Of a DNA stretch of 64,000 nt, positions 38,401 through 51,080 are shown one piece after another. The DNA lies in the NCBI RefSeq assembly GCF_000189635.1, contig NW_002476434.1:1302001-1366000 (forward strand). The letters run 5' to 3'. Numbering within the stretch: position 1 is the first letter of the stretch; every line of letters starts with the position of its first letter. The notes under the pieces are model-generated. The model saw only the letters and a list, made by a program, of their open reading frames with translations. It had not been told where the DNA came from and searched no databases. Position numbers and translations under genes: made by a program. Source of the DNA: Tetrahymena thermophila SB210 (Eukaryota; Ciliophora; Oligohymenophorea; Hymenostomatida; Tetrahymenidae).

Positions 38401-39230
38401 TATTACGAAGATATCTATCAATTATTATATATTAGAAATAATATTAATTTCTATTCAAAATTATATAAAATTAAATGTGAATTACAACAAAATATGATTT
38501 AAAAATAATATTTTTAATAAGTTTTTTTACAATAATAAACATTTTTTTAATTTATTCTTAATATTAGTTTACAAAAGTAATCTTTTAAATTTTGTTGTAT
38601 TGTATTGTATTTTAACTATTATTTATATTTTAAAATTTACTAATTATTGTATTAATTTTGATATATTTTTACATGCTATCTTTGTTTAAATATAAAATTT
38701 ATTTTACTTAGCAAATTTTATTATGAAGATTTAATTCAATAAACAATAAATTAAATACAGGAAAGAAAAATATATCATTAAAAATAAACTATTAACTATT
38801 TATTTTAGAATCATATATATCAAATTAAAAAGTATTTTATATCTAAAGCCATTATTTGAGCAATATTTAAGTTATGTATTTGAATAAATGATCTAATTTC
38901 AAGTTAATAATTGAAAATTGAATGAGAGAGTATTTGTAAAAGAAGCTAATTATTATCATCAAATAAGCATAATTTGATGCTATTAAAAAATAATCAGCTG
39001 CAACAAAATTTAAACTTTTATAAAATTTTATTAATTTACACTCTTTGATATCTGATTAATCAAAATTGATTATAAGAATGGTTAACAAATTTTGGTATAT
39101 TTAGTTTATAAACACTTAGAATAATTACTAATTAGAAATATTTACTTGGATGATTTGTTATATAATAAAAGAATATGAAAAAAAAGTATAAAATATTAAT
39201 TATATTTTTCAATCAGAGGAAAATGTTAAA

Positions 39231-39572
39231 CCTATTTAATAACAGAGGATTTAATAGTATAATTAGATTTAAATAATACATACTATCTCGCTTAACCAAA
39301 CACTGGCTTATTCGATTAACTTGGTTTTATAATGCTTTATACTGAAGGCTCTTCTGCCTCTATTACTTAAGTCTCTATTGATTTCTACTAGACTACTACT
39401 AGATACTATTCTAACACAACAATTTATATTCTAGCTAATAATCATTTAAGTCTTGAATCAATAATCCCATCCTAAGTAGAAGTTAGGGCTAATAAAATTA
39501 TTATAACAAGCTCTTAAATATTAATTTCAACAACTATAATTGGATAATTTTGTTTAAGTAGTTGAAATAAAT
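39231..39572 (+). pseudogene. 3' pseudogene fragment of the secreted-protein gene
   Basis: Matches the last third of the secreted-protein gene, from the AACAGAGGATTTAATAGTAT position to the TGA. A small deletion after TAGTATA breaks the frame near the start, and substitutions follow (for example EDSSASISSVSI became EGSSASITQVSI). The signal peptide, intron and first two thirds are missing. It abuts old family relic II, so the secreted gene was once part of, or inserted at, the unit boundary. Confidence 0.85.
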
Positions 39573-39589
39573 AAAACACCAATAAAAAA

Positions 39590-40030
39590 TTCTTGTTGTT
39601 TTCTAATTAAATTTTCTTGAAAAATATTTTTTAATTTCAGAGTAAGAATTTAAATTGAATGCATTAATTATATATAGATAGATTGATACTTTTTTTTAAT
39701 AGCAGCATCATTTTATTCATAAAAATATTTTTAAAAACTCTTTAAAATATTTTTGATAACATTTTAATTTTGGAATATTTTTAGGCTTTTATGCTGCTCA
39801 TCATTATTATTAAAGTTTTATGGTTGTTACACCTGGTAGTATTTATCTTCTAATATCTATTTTGATTATGATGAAACTAGCCTAGGGCAACTATAATTCA
39901 TCAAGTTAACATTCTACTGAAAATATTTTAAATTATCTTAGTTAAATAAGTAATCAATAAACTGCTTTATTGTAGATTACTATTCAAAAATCTCTAAAAA
40001 TATGTTAATAAAATTATTTGAAATCATTTG
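39590..40030 (-). pseudogene. Old relic of the orphan gene family (relic II)
   Basis: On the minus strand NNFINIFLEIFEQQ is readable near 40020, and VIKNILKSFQKYF followed by KKKYQSIY near 39750-39690. The C-terminal third is missing: the relic ends at the junction with the secreted-protein pseudogene near 39590. Multiple frame breaks. Confidence 0.65.
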
Positions 40031-43000
40031 TGTGATGAAATTGTCTTTTTCTTCTATTGCTATAAAAAAATAATATAAACTAATCATAAAGAGCTATTTT
40101 CAAAAAAAAGTTTTTAGTATAATTTTCTAATTACAATTCCTGCTTTTTTAATTAAAGGTGAATAAATATTTAGAGCAAAAAAAATTATAAAAGCTTGAAT
40201 TCAAGATACTTTAAATATTTGTGGCTTTTTTACTCAATAAATTTACAAAGTAAAAGATGAAAGTTGATATTTATTTTAAAAATTATCTGATTAAAATGAT
40301 CTTTTAATTATTATCAAATAAATATTTATGCTATAATTTTTATGCTTAAAATAGTAGTAAGTATCTCTTTTTTTAGAGTAATAAATTTCAATTCCAAGTC
40401 TCATTTAAATAAAAGTAAGATATATTATTTGATATTGTAGTTTGTGTAACAAATTAATTTACTTTTTCAATAATAATTTATCAGATTTTTTTGATAATTA
40501 TAATAATCAGAAATCTTCAGAATTTATCAATCATAACCAAAATAGTTATTAAATTAATTTAAAATATTAAAAATGAATTTCAATTTGACTACTTGTAAAT
40601 CAGATAATTAATTATTTTTTATATTATCTAAAATATTAAAAAATAGATTCCAAAAATATTTTTAAAAATAATTTAAAGGATTAGTTTTGAGTTTTAAAAC
40701 TATTTACAGCTTTTAAAAAGTGTTTTTTCAAATTTTAAAAGTTACAAAATATAAAAGCATTATTTGTTAAAAAAATACTAAGAACTACATTTCACATTAT
40801 TATCAAGTATTTTAAATATATAATTTTTACTGAATTTAGATGAAATCATTTTTAATATTTTCGAAAAATGAGAGAAAACTAAAAAGAAATTTATCAAAAT
40901 ATATTATAAAATTCAACTTAGTAACTAACTATATTAAAAGTTATGTTTAAAAACAACCATAAATAGATTAAAAAATAGACAATTACTTTACAATAATAGT
41001 AACTCAACTGTATTTTTAATAAAATAAGAAAAAATATTTTGATGTTGCTTGTATAACAAATAGAAATTTAACATTTTTGTCTTTTTTTGCTTTATATTAA
41101 GCAAAAAGTAATTATGTTTTTATAAATTAAATTAATAATTTTCATCTAATTTATGAAAAAGCATAATCAATCAGATGCGTATCAAAAAATAATTAGCTGT
41201 AATAAAATTTAAATTATTTCTTACTTTTCTAATATCTTAATTTATTTACACTCATTAATATCATATAATTTATAATTGATTATTAGAGTGGTTAATCAAA
41301 TTTTAGTATATTTAGCTTATAAGTGTTTAGAAACTATTTAATGAACTGATAATATTCTCTTTAGTTTCATTATATTATTTAAAGAATAGCGGTTATTAAT
41401 TACGATGGCCCATTTTTATTATTTTTTATCATGTATTATTTAGTTTTAAATGAAGAAATATCCACCATAAACAATTTTTTAGATAAGAAATACCTATAAA
41501 TGTAATAAGAAAGGCGAATGATCAATATTATTATAAAAGAATACAATAAAAGAAATGTGAAATTTTATCAATATAAATTAATCAATCAGATCTATCTATC
41601 TATCTTTCTTTCTTTTAGATTTAAGATTTAAAAATTTAACCCCATTCATAAAAAAATTAAGTGTTTTTTTAATCTTTAATTAAAAATATTATTTAAATCA
41701 AATATTATGTTTTTTTAAGCAAAGGAAGGAGCGTATTTTTCTCTCTTTTTCTACACCTTGATTTTAAAGGATGAATTACGAATAATTAATATATAATATC
41801 TCAAATAATTTTCACAACTTTATTCTTGTTAAAAATTTTGAGAGGATACATTCATTATTTTTTCATGATTTTAAATATTTATTAATTATTTTCTTTGATT
41901 GAGTAATTCAATCAACAGAAATCATTTAAATACAGATGATAATAATTTTACTAAGTATTTTTTATTTTACAATTTTAGAAACTATTTGAGCATGTTTTAA
42001 GTAAAAAACTAGCTATTTATCTTCTTAGAAAAAAACTCTGTCCAATCATTTATTTGATAATATTCATAAAAATATAATTTTATGTTTCTATAACCTGTGT
42101 TTTTACCATAATTTTTGAGTGAAATAATGACCAATTTTTAAAAAGTTTTTTATGTTAATTTTAAATATTTAAACTTTGTTTCGGATAGTGCCTACAAGAA
42201 TATAAATTAGCAAATTTAAAAAATAATAACTAAAATATTAAGATTTTAGTTTGAAAACTATTTAAATATAGTTAATTTTTAGTGTATCACTGAAGATTGT
42301 CATCAATTATAATTAGAGCCATTTATTTTGCATTTTTAAAAATTCAGAAATGTGAAATAATTTGTGGGGAAGATAATCAAATACATCTATTTAATGTTAA
42401 TTTAAATTTACATAATAAATTGTAAAAATTAATTTTCTTTTTACACTAGAAAGAAATGTAAATTATTTAAGGTAAACATTTAATTTAGTACATACGCTAA
42501 TAAAAACAGCTTAAAAAAGCTGACTCAATTATCTGGCTTGATAGCTTTTGATTCATTTTGTTTTAAAGTGTAATTATTTAAATAATTAAAAGTGAGTTTT
42601 TCAAGAGCATATTTCTAAAGTAAAAGGATTGTATTTTGTTTCTGGAATTAAAATAACTAGAAATAAATATTTTAGTATTTATATGAATGAACCCACAGAT
42701 AATATTCGATGAAATAAATCTTTAAGAATTCAAATACTAGAATTTATATCAAATATCCAAAAGATATTTTAATTAGGGAGTTAAGGAAGGAAGCAATATA
42801 TTTTTTAAAAGATTCAATTTAATTAATATAAATCAAAAGGTTATAAAAACAACCAACAAAAATTTGATTTATTTAAATCTAAAAACTAATGCGTTTAAAT
42901 ATTATGCCAATAGAGTTTTTCTATCTAAATCGCTCATGTTTTTAGGAAATTATTTATTTTGATTAAGTATATTTTTTAATAGCAATAAGAGTTAATACAA

Positions 43001-43127
43001 CATAAAAATAAAATATAGTTTTGAACAAATTCATTCAGAATAACGCTTAAAGATATATTATATATTGTTTTAATTATAAATATTAATAATTAATAAATTA
43101 TATTCATGCATGTATGGTTTCGAAATA

Positions 43128-43772
43128 TCATTTCTTTTTCTTATATATTTTTATGTCTAATGGTTAGTTATTTTCTATGCAATTTAAAAGAACATCAATT
43201 AGTCTCTTATGTTCTTCTAAATTAAACACTTTAGATTTTTAAAGCCATTATTAGGAGTTATTGAATAGATAATCATAAAATATTAGCTTTAGACTTTCGC
43301 TTTATAGAAGGCTTCTAAGCTAAAAATTCCATCTATTCGTTTTGACATTCACTTTCTTCGACACAGCTTTCTTTATTTCAGAAAAAGAATTATTGTTTTT
43401 TTTGAAATACATTTATTAATATTTTTGTTTTGTTATAGAGTCCTATAATTTTACTAAATAGCTTAGGAAGCTCTTTAAAATGTTTTTTATTATATTTTGT
43501 TACTGATTTTATTTCAATTTAGAATCAATCCTTTCTTCAAAATAGTCATAATCTTCAGATTATTTAGTAGGTTCTTAATAGCATTGCAATGACTAAAAGC
43601 AAGAATCCTGTGATATTTTTTTAAAATTTAGCTCTTTTAAAAAACAGCTATCGCATTCATAGTTCAACGTAGATAAGGAATTTAATTTGTTTTATGGAAT
43701 TTATTAAGCAACTACATCAAGAAATATGCTTATTACACTATTTATAGCATTATTACTTTGTAAAGAAATCAT
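43128..43772 (-). CDS. Orphan array protein, copy C (214 aa)
   Basis: Intact ORF, ATG 43772 to TGA 43128. Starts MISLQSNNAINSVISIFLDV; YECDSCFLKELNFKK as in copy A; conserved core and KKKK tail retained. First-slot member, clearly the closest relative of A. Differs from A by one extra codon near residue 53. Confidence 0.85.
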
Positions 43773-43854
43773 ATACTTTTTTTTTATGTTTTATATTTTT
43801 AATAATAATATTAATTATTTTTATACTTTTGAAGAGATCAAGATTTTTTTTAAA

Positions 43855-43990
43855 GCCTAAAAAATTATGCTCAATCAATCAATTTTCTTTATGAATAAAC
43901 CAACTCAAAAAAGACAAAATATATATTTACCAGAAACAAGAATTATTAAAATTTAATCCAGCAATTATGATAACACATCATTCAAAAATA
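43855..43990 (-). promoter_or_regulatory. Conserved upstream block of copy C
   Basis: Same motif order as upstream of A: AGCCTAAAAAATTATGCT, CAATTTTCTTTATG, CCAACTCAAAAAAGAC and GATAACACATCATTC. Confidence 0.5.
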
Positions 43991-44129
43991 TATAATGATA
44001 ATATCTAGCAATTATTATTAATTAGAAATAGTATATATTCCTAATCAATATTTTATAGAATTGAATATGTATAACCACAAAATATTATTTTAATAAGCGA
44101 TAAACAGTGATAAAAAATATATTTTATTT

Positions 44130-44264
44130 TATACTGTAAACTCTTATTGATTAATGACTCTATTAACAAAGGATAAATTTTTAAAAACTTTTGAAACAAT
44201 AAAAATTGACCAAAAATAAATTAGGTGGAGGGGTATGGACTTAATTAAATAGAGCTTACAATAT
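44130..44264. mobile_element. MITE-like insertion with pogo-like inverted ends (unit II)
   Basis: Counterpart of the element at 32950-33078, at the same position relative to gene C. Left end TATACTGTAAACTCTTATTG; the reverse complement of the right end reads TATATTGTAAGCTCTATTTA, so the inverted repeat extends about 26 bp. Internal GGTGGAGGGGTATGG is conserved with the unit I copy. Confidence 0.65.
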
Positions 44265-46924
44265 AATTTATTCTTAATATTAGTTGACAAAAGCAATCTT
44301 TTAAATTTTGTTGTAATGTATATTACATTAGCTATAATTTCTATTTTGGAATTTGCTATTAATTATAAATGTTATTATATATACATTCTATCTTTATTTA
44401 AATATAACGTTTATCATTCTAAGAAAATTCTATTGAATAAATAATAAATTAAATTCAAATAAAAATATATCATTTAAAATAAATTATTTATTAAAGAATT
44501 TGTTTTATTATTTAAAAACTTTTTTTATCCACTACTTTTCTTTGAGTAATATTTAAATAATTGATCAAATTTCAAGATAAAAAACTCTGAAAAAATACTA
44601 ATACTTTTTGATCAATCAGCTTATCAAATGAAATAAAAAAAAATAATTGTATTTACTTAAATCTAAATAAAATATCTTCATTCACTAAAATTTGTAGAGT
44701 TTATTTTATTTTTCCAGATTTTTCTATTTTCACCATTTGTAAATTCTTTTTCATTCTTTCTTACTATGAGCTAGCATTTTTTGAAAGAAGGATTGTGGGG
44801 TATTTAGATATACAAATGAAATTTAATTTTATTAGATTTATTTTTTGATAATTATTACAATTTTTTAATTATATAAAATTCATAAATCAAAAGAAAAGTT
44901 GATTTACTTTATCACCTTACTAAAATTGTTAATTTAGATTAGTTTTATAAATATATTTTATGAAAAATTTGGAATTGCTTGATTTCACAAAAAGTTTAAA
45001 CAATTAATTAGATTTAATAGAATTTTTTCGATTGATTATTAATAATTAATTACATTACGATCAAGTTTTTTAATTTAAATAGTTAATAATAATTTATCTA
45101 ATGAGGAAAGATTATGATCAAAATTCAAGATTTTACTTCATTAAAAATAATTTTTTTATTTCTAAATATGTAAACTATCTCTATCAAATAATAGAGATCT
45201 TTAAAATTATAAAGTATTTTTTGATGTTTCTGAATAATCTTTTTTAATTATTTATAAATGTTTACCCATTTTGAAACCTTTTAAATAGCAAAAAAAGTAT
45301 AAATAATTGAATGGATAATCCTTCTTATAATCATACAAAAATAAATATGAACTTTCTCAAAATATTAGTTTTGCTAAAAAATTAAATTATTAAAATACAC
45401 TAATGTAGTTTTTTATCATAAAACCTCAAATGAATAAAATTTTTTTAAGGGTTGCATAAATATTATATTCCTTTTATTTTACAACTAATATAACTTCTAA
45501 AATGCATAAGTTAATTTAATTTAATTACTATTTTTTGGGAGTTTTTTTATATAATTTTTATTTTTAATATTTTATTGGTAAATAACAATATTTTAGAGTA
45601 ATTCTCAGAATTTTATTTTGAAATAAATATCTACCAAGGTTTAGAGAAAATTCTTTACTTCTAATATGATAAATTTATTTAATGAAATGAAGAAAAATAA
45701 ATCTAGACTAAAGATTTTTTTTTATTTTATGTTAAAGTTATCTAATGTTAAGAAATTTGTTTAAAAATAATTTTTTCTTCTTATAACCTTAACTTAGAGG
45801 ATTATTAACAGTATCTCTAATAATAAATAAACTATTTACTAATTTTTATTTAATGAACTAAAACTTAATATGTTTCACTAAATCTAATTTAAATATGTAT
45901 TTTTCAATATTATTATTTAGTGAATAAATTAATAACTGGATGATGATTATTACACTAAAGATATAATTTATATTTATTTATTTTAATTTAATCAATATTG
46001 CTTTTAATTATATTTTTAAATTAAAATTTTCTAATGGAATTCTCTTTGTCCCTATAACTTCTTTTTCTCAAAAAAAAAATAATTGAATTTTTGCTAATGG
46101 ATTGATCAAAAAAATAATAAATGAACTTGAGCTAATAAATATTTATTATTAATTTTAATTTGATATTTATAAATAAACAAACAAATAGTATAAATATTTA
46201 CATGATATTAGTGAAAAAATGATTAAAATACTAAAAAAAACCAAGAAATACTTGTTTACTTTAATACGATGTTTAGTAAAATCAGCTCAAAATTGAAATT
46301 TTTTTAGGATTTAATGAAATATTAATAAATATAATTCATTCACTTTTATTAGAAATTAATTTTATTTTCTGCTAGGATACTAAGTTTAATCTCTATATTT
46401 TTATTTAATGTTATTTGCATTAATCTAAATTATAAAATAAAAAAATCTTTTGTTGCTATTTGTGTTTGAGTATTTAGAAGGAATGTAAAACATATAAACG
46501 ATAATTTAATAATAAATTTATATTCCATAACTTTATTTTATATTCTTTAAATTTAAAAAAGATAGATACTATCATTTAAGATATCTCATTTGCTATTTTA
46601 ACTTGTGTAAAACAAACTAATTAATTGACTTTTTTAATTGTAATTTATCAGATTTTTTTTGATAGTAATAATAAAAATTAGAAAGCTTCAGAATTTATCA
46701 AGGCTAAAAATAATAGTTATTAAATAAATTAAAAATTAAAATAGAAATTTCAAGAAGACTACTTGTTTAATAAATACTAATTAAATAGATTTTTTTCTAT
46801 TGAAATAAAATTATTAATATTTTGTCTAATATAAAAAATAAGTATTAAAACTAATTATAACCTTGAGAAAGTATTAACACTAGTTTTTATGGATAAAAAA
46901 TAAAGCATCTAGTTGTTAAAATTA

Positions 46925-47045
46925 TATTGTAGACTAGAGAAGTCAAATGTTGCTTTTCATGTGAGTGAACATCTGCTAAGCTCACAACTTAGACAATTTT
47001 TAGACACCGCTAAGAATAAGATGAGCATCGTAAAGCAATACTTCA
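46925..47045. other. GC-richer insertion with a coding-like frame
   Basis: About 120 bp interrupts an otherwise aligned block: the flanks match 35030-35060, but this stretch is absent there. On the plus strand one frame reads RLEKSNVAFHVSEHLLSSQL, then RQFLDTAKNKMSIVKQYFIQ without a stop, and base composition is gene-like. It may be a captured exon fragment or a small RNA gene. No start or splice borders identified. Confidence 0.35.
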
Positions 47046-49210
47046 TACAGTTGATCAAGAATTTAAACTAAAAAATTTTACTGTATTTAATAAAATTATT
47101 TTTAGTTTTTTCAAAGAAATGAGGGAAATTTTATCTAAAATTTAACAATTTAGAAACTATCTTCTAAATTGCTTTGTAAATATCCATAAAAAAATTATAA
47201 TTAGACTATTTTTCTTTGTTGATGATAACTAATCTATATTTTTAATTCAATAAATACATAATAAATTGTTTTGAAGATGCTTCTATAAAAAATAGAAAAT
47301 TAACATTTTTATCAATTTTGCTTTAGATTATACAAAAAGTAATTAAGTAAGTTTTTATAAATTAAGTTAATTATTTTCTTCTAGAATATGAAATAAAGAT
47401 AATTTGATGTGCATGAAAAAAGAATCAATCAGCTACAATAAGATTTAAATTTTTTATTATTTTTATAATTTCTTAATTTATTTACACTCTTTGATATCAG
47501 ATAAGTGACAATTGATTATAAGAGTGTTTAATCTAATTTTGGTATATTTAGCTTAAAATTATTTAAAATTATAGTATAATATTCTCTTTAGTTTTATTAT
47601 ATTTTTAATGAATAATGATTATTAATTATTATAGCAAATAGTATTTATTTTTTATTATGCGTTATATTTCGCTTTAATATGAATAATAATCCTTCCTAAA
47701 CATTTTTTTGGAAAGCAAATACATAAAAAAATATATAAACAGAAACGAACATAATCATTATTATAAAAGAATATACTTAGAAATATGTGTAATGTTAAAA
47801 ATATAATAAATCAATTAAATGTTTCTTTCTTTTAGATTTAAGATTTAAAAAGTAAAAATGTTAATATTAAATCGCCATATTCAAAAAATAGCTAAGTGTT
47901 TTTTTTGACTCTTTAATTACAAATATATATTACTTAAATTGATTACTATGTGTTTTCAACAAAAGCAATAATTAATTTTTCTCTTTTTTTTAATAACTTG
48001 ATATTAAAGGATGAATTACGTTTGATTGATATATTACCTCACAAATAATGTTCAGAACTTATTCTTGCCAAGAATTTTTAAAAAAAGCATCCTTTTTTCT
48101 TGATTTTAAAAATTCACAAATCATTTGCTTTGATTGAAAAATTCAATCAACAGAAATCCTTTAAATACAGCTTATTTTTTCATCAAAATTTTTGATAGAA
48201 AAAATGACCAAATTTGTAAAAGACTATCATCTAAATTTTAAATATTTAAATATTATTTGTAATAGAATTTATAAGAATACAAAATGAGCAAATTTAAATT
48301 TTATTTGCTAAAATATGAAAATTTTAGAGTTAAATTTATATAAATCTATTTTATTTTCTAGTTTATCACTGAAAACTGTCCAATAACTAATAGAGTCATT
48401 TCTTTATGATTTTAAAAAATCATAGAAAAGTATAATAAGCGTGGGGAAAATGATCAAGCCTTTACATTGAATATTAATTTAAATTTACCTAATAAAAAGT
48501 AAAAATTAATTAATTTTCTTTTTAATCCTAGAATCGAATGTAAATTATTTAAGGTAAACAGTTAATTTACTGTGTACGTCAATAGACTAAAAACATATTA
48601 TATTAATAAAGCTGACTCAATTATCTTGACTAGATAACTTTAGATTGATATTATATTGCAGTGTAATTGTTTAAATAAAATGAATGTAATTTTTAAAAAC
48701 TTATTTCTAAATAAAAAGGATTTTATTTTGTTTCAATAATTAAAAAAGAAAAATTGGTTAAAGTTTAACGTAAAAACTATTTTCAATAAAATAAATCTTT
48801 AGAATTTAAAATTATATGATTTATCTCAAATAGCCAAAACATATTTTAATTAGGAAGTTAAGCAAGGAATATATTTTTTTAAAATTCAATTTAATTAATC
48901 GAAACCAAAAATTATAAATAAATACAACCAACAAAATTTTGATTAATATAAAGCTAAAAACTAATATGTTTGAATATAATGATAAATGCAAAAAAAAAAT
49001 CTTGCTTTTTAAATCGCTAATTTTTTCAGAAAAATTTGTATATAGAATAAATATATATTTATTAATAGTAATAAGAGTTAACAGTATAAATAAAATATAA
49101 TAACTATTTCAATGAATTCATTCAAAATAATGCTTAAAGATGCTTTATATATTGTTTTGATTGTAAATATTAACAATTAATAAGTTATATTCATGTAAGG
49201 TTTAGATTTG

Positions 49211-49852
49211 TCATTTCTTTTTCTTATATATTTTTATATCTAATGGTTAGTTAGTTTCTATGCAATTTAAAAGAATGTTAATTAGCCTTTGATGTTCATC
49301 TAAATTAAACACTTTAGATTTTTAAAGCCATTATTAGGAGTAATTAGCTAGATAATCATAAAATATAAGCTTTAAGCTTTAACTTTAAAGAAGGCTTCTA
49401 AGCTAAAAATTCCATCTATTCGTTTTGATATTTACTTTCTTAGAAACAGCCTTTTTTATTTCAGAAAAATGCTTATTGTTTTGTTTGAAATACAATTATA
49501 AGTATTTTTATTTCGTGTTTGAGTCTTTTAATTTTACTAAATAGCTTAGAAAGCTCTTTAAAATGTTTTTTATTATATTTTATTATCGATTTTATTTCAA
49601 TTTAGCATCAATCCTTTCTTCAAAATAGTCATAATCTTTAGATTATTTATTAATATTTTAATAGCTTTGCGATGGTTCAAAGCTTAAATCCTGCTATTTT
49701 TTCAAAACTAACTCCCTTTAAAAGCAGCTATCGCATTCATATAATGACGCAGATTCAGAAGTTAATTCATTTTATGGAATTGATTAAGCAACTACATCAA
49801 GAAATATGTTTATTACACTATTTAGAGCGTTGTTATTTTGTTGAGAACTCAT
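49211..49852 (-). CDS. Orphan array protein, copy D (213 aa)
   Basis: Intact ORF, ATG 49852 to TGA 49211. Starts MSSQQNNNALNSVINIFLDV; YECDSCFQRELVLKK marks it as second-slot type with B. Core and basic tail conserved; KTNRWNFQL and LNCIETNQPLDIK present. The opposite-strand frame at 49672-49866 is a shadow. Confidence 0.85.
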
Positions 49853-49914
49853 ATACTTTTTTTTAATTTAATTTTTTGAGTAATTTTAATTATTTCTTAC
49901 TTTTTTATAAAATC

Positions 49915-50060
49915 AAGATTTTTTTTAAAGCTTAACAAATTTTGCTTTATCATCAATTTTCTTTATTTTATGAACCAACTCAAAAAAAAAAAAAAAACAT
50001 ATATTTATTGAAATCAAGAATTGTTAAAATTTTAGCCAGTTATTGCGATAACACATCATT
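49915..50060 (-). promoter_or_regulatory. Conserved upstream block of copy D
   Basis: Same motif order as at A-C: AGCTTAACAAATTTTGCT, TCAATTTTCTTTATTTTATG, ACCAACTCAAAAAAA and GATAACACATCATT. Contains a long A-run. Confidence 0.5.
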
Positions 50061-50649
50061 AAAAAATATATTACGACAATATCTAACAATTATTGTTTTT
50101 TAGAAATAACATTAATTCCCATTCAAAGATTTGCAAAATTAAATATGACCAACCACAAAATATTCAAATAATATTTTAAATAAGCTAATTTAGATTGATA
50201 ATTTTTTTTAAAATTTATATAATCTATTCTTAATATTAGTTTACAAAAGTAATATTTTAAATTTTGTTGTATTGTATTATATATTTAGAAGCTATTTTTG
50301 TTTAAATCTAACAATTATTTTACTAGACAAATTCTCTTGAGTATATTGAATTAAATAAACGATAAATTGAATTCAGTAAAGAAAAATATTAAGAACAAAT
50401 ATTAACTATTAATTAAAGAATCTTATTTATCAAATTAAATAACTTTTTTAAATTCAATACTTTTATTTGAGTAATATTTAAGCAATATATTTGAATAACT
50501 AATTTAATTTTAAGTAAAACAAAATATATGAATTTTTTCTAAATAATAATTTGGTTAAATTAAATTATTGAAAAGTAGTAAAAAAGTATTAATCATAAAA
50601 CCTCAATTAAATAAAAATGTTTTAGGGTAGCATAAATATAATAATCCTT

Positions 50650-51080
50650 TTATTTAACTTTTTTTGAAAAAAGATTTTTTAATTTCAAATGAGTAAGAAA
50701 TTAAATTGAATACATTATATATAAATTGACACTTTGATTTGATAATAGAATTGCTTGTTTTACTCAAATAAATATTTTAAAAAAACTTTTTAAATATTTT
50801 TTATAACTTTTTTATTTGGAGTATTTTAAGACTATTATGTTACTCATCCTCATTAAAGCCTTCTGTATGCTATACTTAGTAATATTCATCTTCTACTATT
50901 TATTTGGATTATGATGAACCTAGTCTATGGCTCTTTCTGTTATGCTAGCTCTCTACTAGAGAATTTACCACTTTAATTATTTTAGTTAAATCAGGTATCA
51001 AGATATTGCTACTTTATTTATTAATTACTACTACTATTCAACAATTTATTTCTAAAACATATTGATGAAATTACTTTAAA
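50650..51080 (-). pseudogene. Old relic of the orphan gene family (relic III)
   Basis: Minus-strand remnants: EGFNEDEQHNSLKILQ near 50870-50820 and VIKNI..VFLKYLFEQ near 50790-50745. Truncated at its C-terminal side near 50650, like relic II. Several frame breaks. Confidence 0.55.

Larger units (their letters stand above)
28190..39590. repeat. Higher-order repeat unit I (about 11.4 kb)
   Basis: Composed of an old family relic (28190-28790), a block carrying gene A and a block carrying gene B. Each block of about 5.7 kb contains the same order of conserved noncoding motifs and one minus-strand gene. Gene B and its block resemble gene D and its block in unit II more than they resemble gene A. 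Confidence 0.75.
39580..50650. repeat. Higher-order repeat unit II (about 11.1 kb)
   Basis: Relic II, block with gene C, block with gene D. It shares with unit I the MITE-like insertion upstream of the first gene and the pairing of first-slot (A, C) and second-slot (B, D) gene types. Confidence 0.75.
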
